Assembly (NCBI GenBank): GCA_921293015.1
Contig: OV121087.1
Span: 6,832,501 to 6,896,500 of the forward strand
Source of the DNA: Phorcus lineatus
Lineage: Eukaryota > Mollusca > Gastropoda > Trochida > Trochidae
Reading direction: 5' to 3'
Length of the DNA stretch: 64,000 nucleotides
Below are positions 60,464 to 64,000 of the stretch, piece after piece; position 1 is the stretch's first letter; every line of letters starts with the position of its first letter. The notes under the pieces are model-generated. The model saw only the letters and a list, made by a program, of their open reading frames with translations, ran no database searches and was not told where the DNA came from. The translations under genes and the position numbers were made by a program.

Positions 60464-60730
60464 ACAATGCAAATATAACAAAGAATTGCATCCGATATGA
60501 TCCGAAGTAACAGTTGCTAACAATGCAAATATAACATAAAATTGCATCCGATATGATCCGAAGTAACAAGTGCTAACAATGCAAATATCACATGGAATCG
60601 ACCCGATATGATCCGAAGTAACAGATGCTAACAATGCAAATATAACATAGAATTGCATCCGATATGATCCGAAGTAACAGTTGCTAACAATGCAAATATC
60701 ACATGGAATCGACCCGATATGATCCGAAGG
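60464..60730. repeat. 56-bp minisatellite, five units of two variants
   Basis: The unit contains ACAATGCAAATATAACA, then ATTGCATCCGATATGATCC, then GAAGTAACAGTTGCTA. Two versions occur, A (..AATTGCATCC..) and B (..TGGAATCGACCC..), in the order A-A-B-A-B. Starts are near 60464, 60520, 60576, 60631 and 60687. The minus-strand frames over it are shadows. Confidence 0.92.
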
Positions 60731-60734
60731 ATAT

Positions 60735-63700
60735 ATTCTGACATATTCTGAAATATATTCTCATATACTGACGATTGGCTGTACCGGATACGAATGTATC
60801 CATGTAGTATCAATATACCTTCCAATCTTCGTTTAACGCCTCAAGTGAGGGTTAAGATACGACCGGATCATATCCTCTTTCCAGAAACCTTGGTCCAAGA
60901 CGGAAATCAAAAGGCAACTGGTTTGACATCGTAAGAAAATATTTGATAATTTCAAAACGTTTATAGTTACTTCTGTAATACATTTGAATACCTTTAAAGC
61001 CTCAAGAGAAGACAAACACCAACCAGCTCAGTGAGAACCAGACAGCAGGGGTTCTGCAGCCTATACTGGATAGGGTAGACTGTCCACATCGTCCCGGTCA
61101 ATGCCAGCGCTTGGACGAAATTAAACACTTGATAAACACAATACCTGTCAGTGTCCTCACAGGTAAAAACGTGATAGTCGGCAGGTAGTATAATCGGAAA
61201 TCATTCACGGCAGTTAGACAGGCGGGGTGATTGTTGGGGGAATCTTGTGAAATGATTGGAAGGTTCGTTTGTACGTACATGGCAATAGTGAAAAAGAAAG
61301 CTCTGGTTGAGCGTTTGGTGTATCACAGCATGTTAAATGAAAGCAAAATCCCAAACGTAGAAGACGACGGTGACAATTTGTTTCAGTTATTCTAAATATT
61401 TAAGTGCTAGAAGCATGTTGTAGATTTTTTTAATAATCATATTTATGAGGTTATACCTAATGACGAAATAGTGGACGCAGCGACGCTAAATACAAAAAGT
61501 GCATTTCGCACTACAACAAAAGGCTTCGTTTTTCTAGGCTCTCCTAGTGCAACGGTAGCCGTAAGTTCTAAACATTAACATCGATTTCCGATTATCTTGG
61601 CAATGAAAGAGATTAAGAAATCTAGGTCATCGTCCGATTTAAGCCGCAACTTACTGAGTTTCACTGTTTACTCACTGACACCTTCACCTGGTACCCACTT
61701 ATACTGCCGGATTTGCATCTTGCCCACAGCTAACTTTCAAAGCAATGTCTTATTATTGGGTAGCTCTACAAACCCTTACCTTACCTAATTATAGGTCCAC
61801 ATCTGGTGATATCATAGGTCTACAATTATGGATCTGTTTGCTTATAGATATGCAGAGGACATCCCACCACATGAAGATGTTTCATTGAAGCACTTGGGAG
61901 ATGTCTAACTGGACGTTTGCAAGACTTACTGAGTTGAAACCTTACTAACTACCTGCGGCAATTTTGATGTTCATTTAACTGGTAGAAGAAGTCATAATTC
62001 AGGCCCTCATTTGATGGTACCGGATTTGAATCATCGTAGTTAAACCAGATAGGGAGAATTATGTGAATAGACATGCGATAAGAAGAGACAGAGCAACTCG
62101 CTAAATATCCCTGGGGTGAATGTCCATAGTGTCACAAGACATTGAACCAGAACAGAAACATTATCATAAAAAGGATTATTAAGCAAGAGGAACCATTATA
62201 CATGAAAGTCAAGTTCATTTCCCAAATCTTTTATCCCGCCAATCTTTATTTCATTAAATACCACATCATGAAAAGACTACATTAAAACCTGTGCAATTAA
62301 ACGTAACGACGAAAGGACACAAAGTTGTAATTACCAATACTTTTTCTGCTCTTGTTAAATTCACGCAATTGTTCATTGACGGAACAATCGACTTCTGAAC
62401 TGAAATGTAACAAGCAAATGAAGCATCATATTTGATCCCTAATAACTACTTGCATGTATTTCAACATCTTTACAAACACACAACTAGAAATTAGAGACTT
62501 GGCTAATAGTCTCCAACCGCACTCGAGCCTCCCAGCGTGGGAACCTGCACGTGCGACGTCTCAATTCAGAGCTGTTTGCAAGCAAGGTGACATAACGGCC
62601 TGTAGGGGTAGGAGAGCGCGTCGATATGATTGTTTTAAAGTCCAAGTGCGGGTAAAACTCCAAGCTATTATCGCCAAACCGTTATTTACCTCAGCAGGGA
62701 CTGCAACAAACCGGACATTACAACTTCTCGCAAAATATCGCTTGTGGTCACGTGACCTGGCCAGAAGCGAGAAATGCCAGGTGCACGTGGTGAGAACCCG
62801 TTATCGCGAGACCGCGGTCATATCTTTCATGTCATCTTCGTTCTTTATTGACTCTATCAAATGAAATTAGAAAATATTGTCTAATTAGTGGAATGAGCAG
62901 GACAATTGAGGAAATAATGGACAAACTGCTAATGGCGATCGGAAACGGCGTGATGCCGGAAATGTTGACTGATTGGAGTGTCATGTGAGTCGAGTAGAAA
63001 ACAGGGAGCACTCTGCGTGATTCCTCGCTGATAGATGGTCTCGTCTTCTCTCGTCTCGCCTCTAGGGGGCATATATCTTTTAGTTTTTTTCAAGGACGTT
63101 TATATAGGCTATATTAATCCTTGTTTTTTTAGTTCTGAACATATGTACACTCACATCTAATCTGAACCTCTAGCATTAATGATATAAATAAATATATATA
63201 TATAAACTAAAAATCAAGATTTTGGGAGGAGGTCTTCTTTTTTTAAAGACACAAAGATCCTGATCATGTGCTTAATCTTTAACTTCTTTTTCATTGAATT
63301 GACGAGGCACTTCCGAGTTTATGAACTCCTAAGAGTAAGTAAATACCTTGACACATCGTGTCGGTTCTCAATCGAATTGGATATTCAGCAAGTTTTTTCA
63401 GAAGCAATCCTTATGATTTTCCGGACGATGAGAGTCTTTATTGGCATTCAAGTATAATATATTTTTTTCGATCTCTGTCTTGTAAGAGTTTTTAGTTTGG
63501 AACAGGTTATGACATTCAAGGTGTTCATAGGAACAGACGAATGACCATTTGAAAAAACGTTGCTGATTGTATAACTACTTTTATTTGCAACCAAAAGAAC
63601 AAGAACACTACCTTATTAAAACAGTGGCTGGGTGTGAAGATTTGTCTTGATTGGCCTGTTTGGGTAGAGAACAAGGCCATTAGTTAGCATTCATTTGTTC

Positions 63701-64000
63701 TGCCACACGAACAGTAACATGCCTTCTTCTCAATGGATATTGAACTGATACGATAAAAAAGGAGCAGTTACATTTCTTTTACATATAAATAGTGTTTTCT
63801 TAAGTATGAACAGTGTCTCACATTGTTGAATACCATTAGGATGACAATGTTCTTGCATTTCCGCATGCCGTGAGCTCAGCATAGTCTCAGGATCGATATG
63901 AAGTTTACCTTATAGTATCAGGTTAGTCATTAAGTAGAATGACAAGACCCACATATTGTTTGAGACAGACAGCAGTTATGAAGTAATTCAATGTTCCCTA
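60735..64000. other. Gene-free stretch to window end
   Basis: No gene recognised. It includes the CpG-richer island at 62500-63070, a short (TA)n run near 63190-63205 and poly-T runs. GC-richer patches near 61020-61110 and 61540-61560 are not identified. Confidence 0.5.
62500..63070. promoter_or_regulatory. CpG-richer island with E-box palindromes
   Basis: Contains GCACGTGC (62547-62554), GTCACGTGAC (about 62747-62756), GCACGTGG (about 62783) and a TCGCGAGAC near 62812. A 136-codon open frame runs 62454-62864, but its composition looks like accidental translation of the island. Reported as a possible distal regulatory or promoter region only. Confidence 0.25.

Noticed and set aside
62454-62864. 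136-codon frame starting at a true ATG
   Set aside because: No domain or family resemblance; it lies in a CpG-richer island where long frames arise by chance. Kept only as a possible regulatory island.
1-64000. CRISPR arrays, operons, bacterial promoters or terminators
   Set aside because: The tandem repeats have no spacer pattern, the gene is intron-containing, and the repeat content is eukaryotic.

Overview
The window looks like AT-rich invertebrate nuclear DNA. It holds one confidently recognisable host gene, a POU class 4 (Brn-3/acj6/unc-86) transcription factor on the + strand at 28690-29986. The gene has an intron, simple repeats are abundant, and LINEs, TTAA-flanked MITEs and a tRNA-derived element are present. 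The POU4 N-terminus carries the GRYSPPYR...ERMRCM block familiar from Drosophila acj6 together with a vertebrate-like MNSKQ start, so a protostome is likely. I favour a lophotrochozoan (mollusc, brachiopod or annelid), but the sequence alone does not prove it.

Layout. 1-12 kb: AT-rich DNA without recognisable genes, with a pair of crossed inverted repeats at 6.85-7.32 kb. 12-28.6 kb: the upstream flank of POU4, with GC-richer islands, a dense set of E-box palindromes (GCACGTGC, CACGTG), a CACAGGT cluster at 16.4-16.7 kb, a full CRE, a TCTCGCGAGA palindrome, and three short ATG-to-splice-donor candidate first exons (12320, 20001, 26851), two of them behind TATA boxes. 28.7-30.9 kb: the two POU4 coding exons and the probable 3' UTR. 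31-47 kb: gene-free AT-rich DNA with degenerate tandem repeats, a ~600 bp TTAA-flanked MITE and a LINE tail. 47-61 kb: a LINE-rich and repeat-rich area containing an L2/CR1-type fragment, a 31 bp minisatellite, a second LINE tail, and a near-complete two-ORF LINE (about 53.04 to 58.1-58.3 kb, minus strand) lying next to or inside MITE sequence, followed by a MITE-end-derived tandem array, a tRNA-like element and a 56 bp minisatellite. 61-64 kb: AT-rich DNA with one CpG-richer island at 62.5-63.07 kb.

How it fits together. The window is best read as a developmental regulator in a gene desert. A compact neuronal transcription factor gene has about 28 kb of gene-free, E-box-studded upstream sequence and possible alternative promoters, while mobile elements accumulate downstream. 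The most unusual item is the LINE. Its ORF1 and ORF2 share one reading frame and are separated only by a UAG. ORF2 has no AUG before its endonuclease active-site region, so expression by stop-codon readthrough (or an inactivated single-ORF polyprotein) is the natural question.
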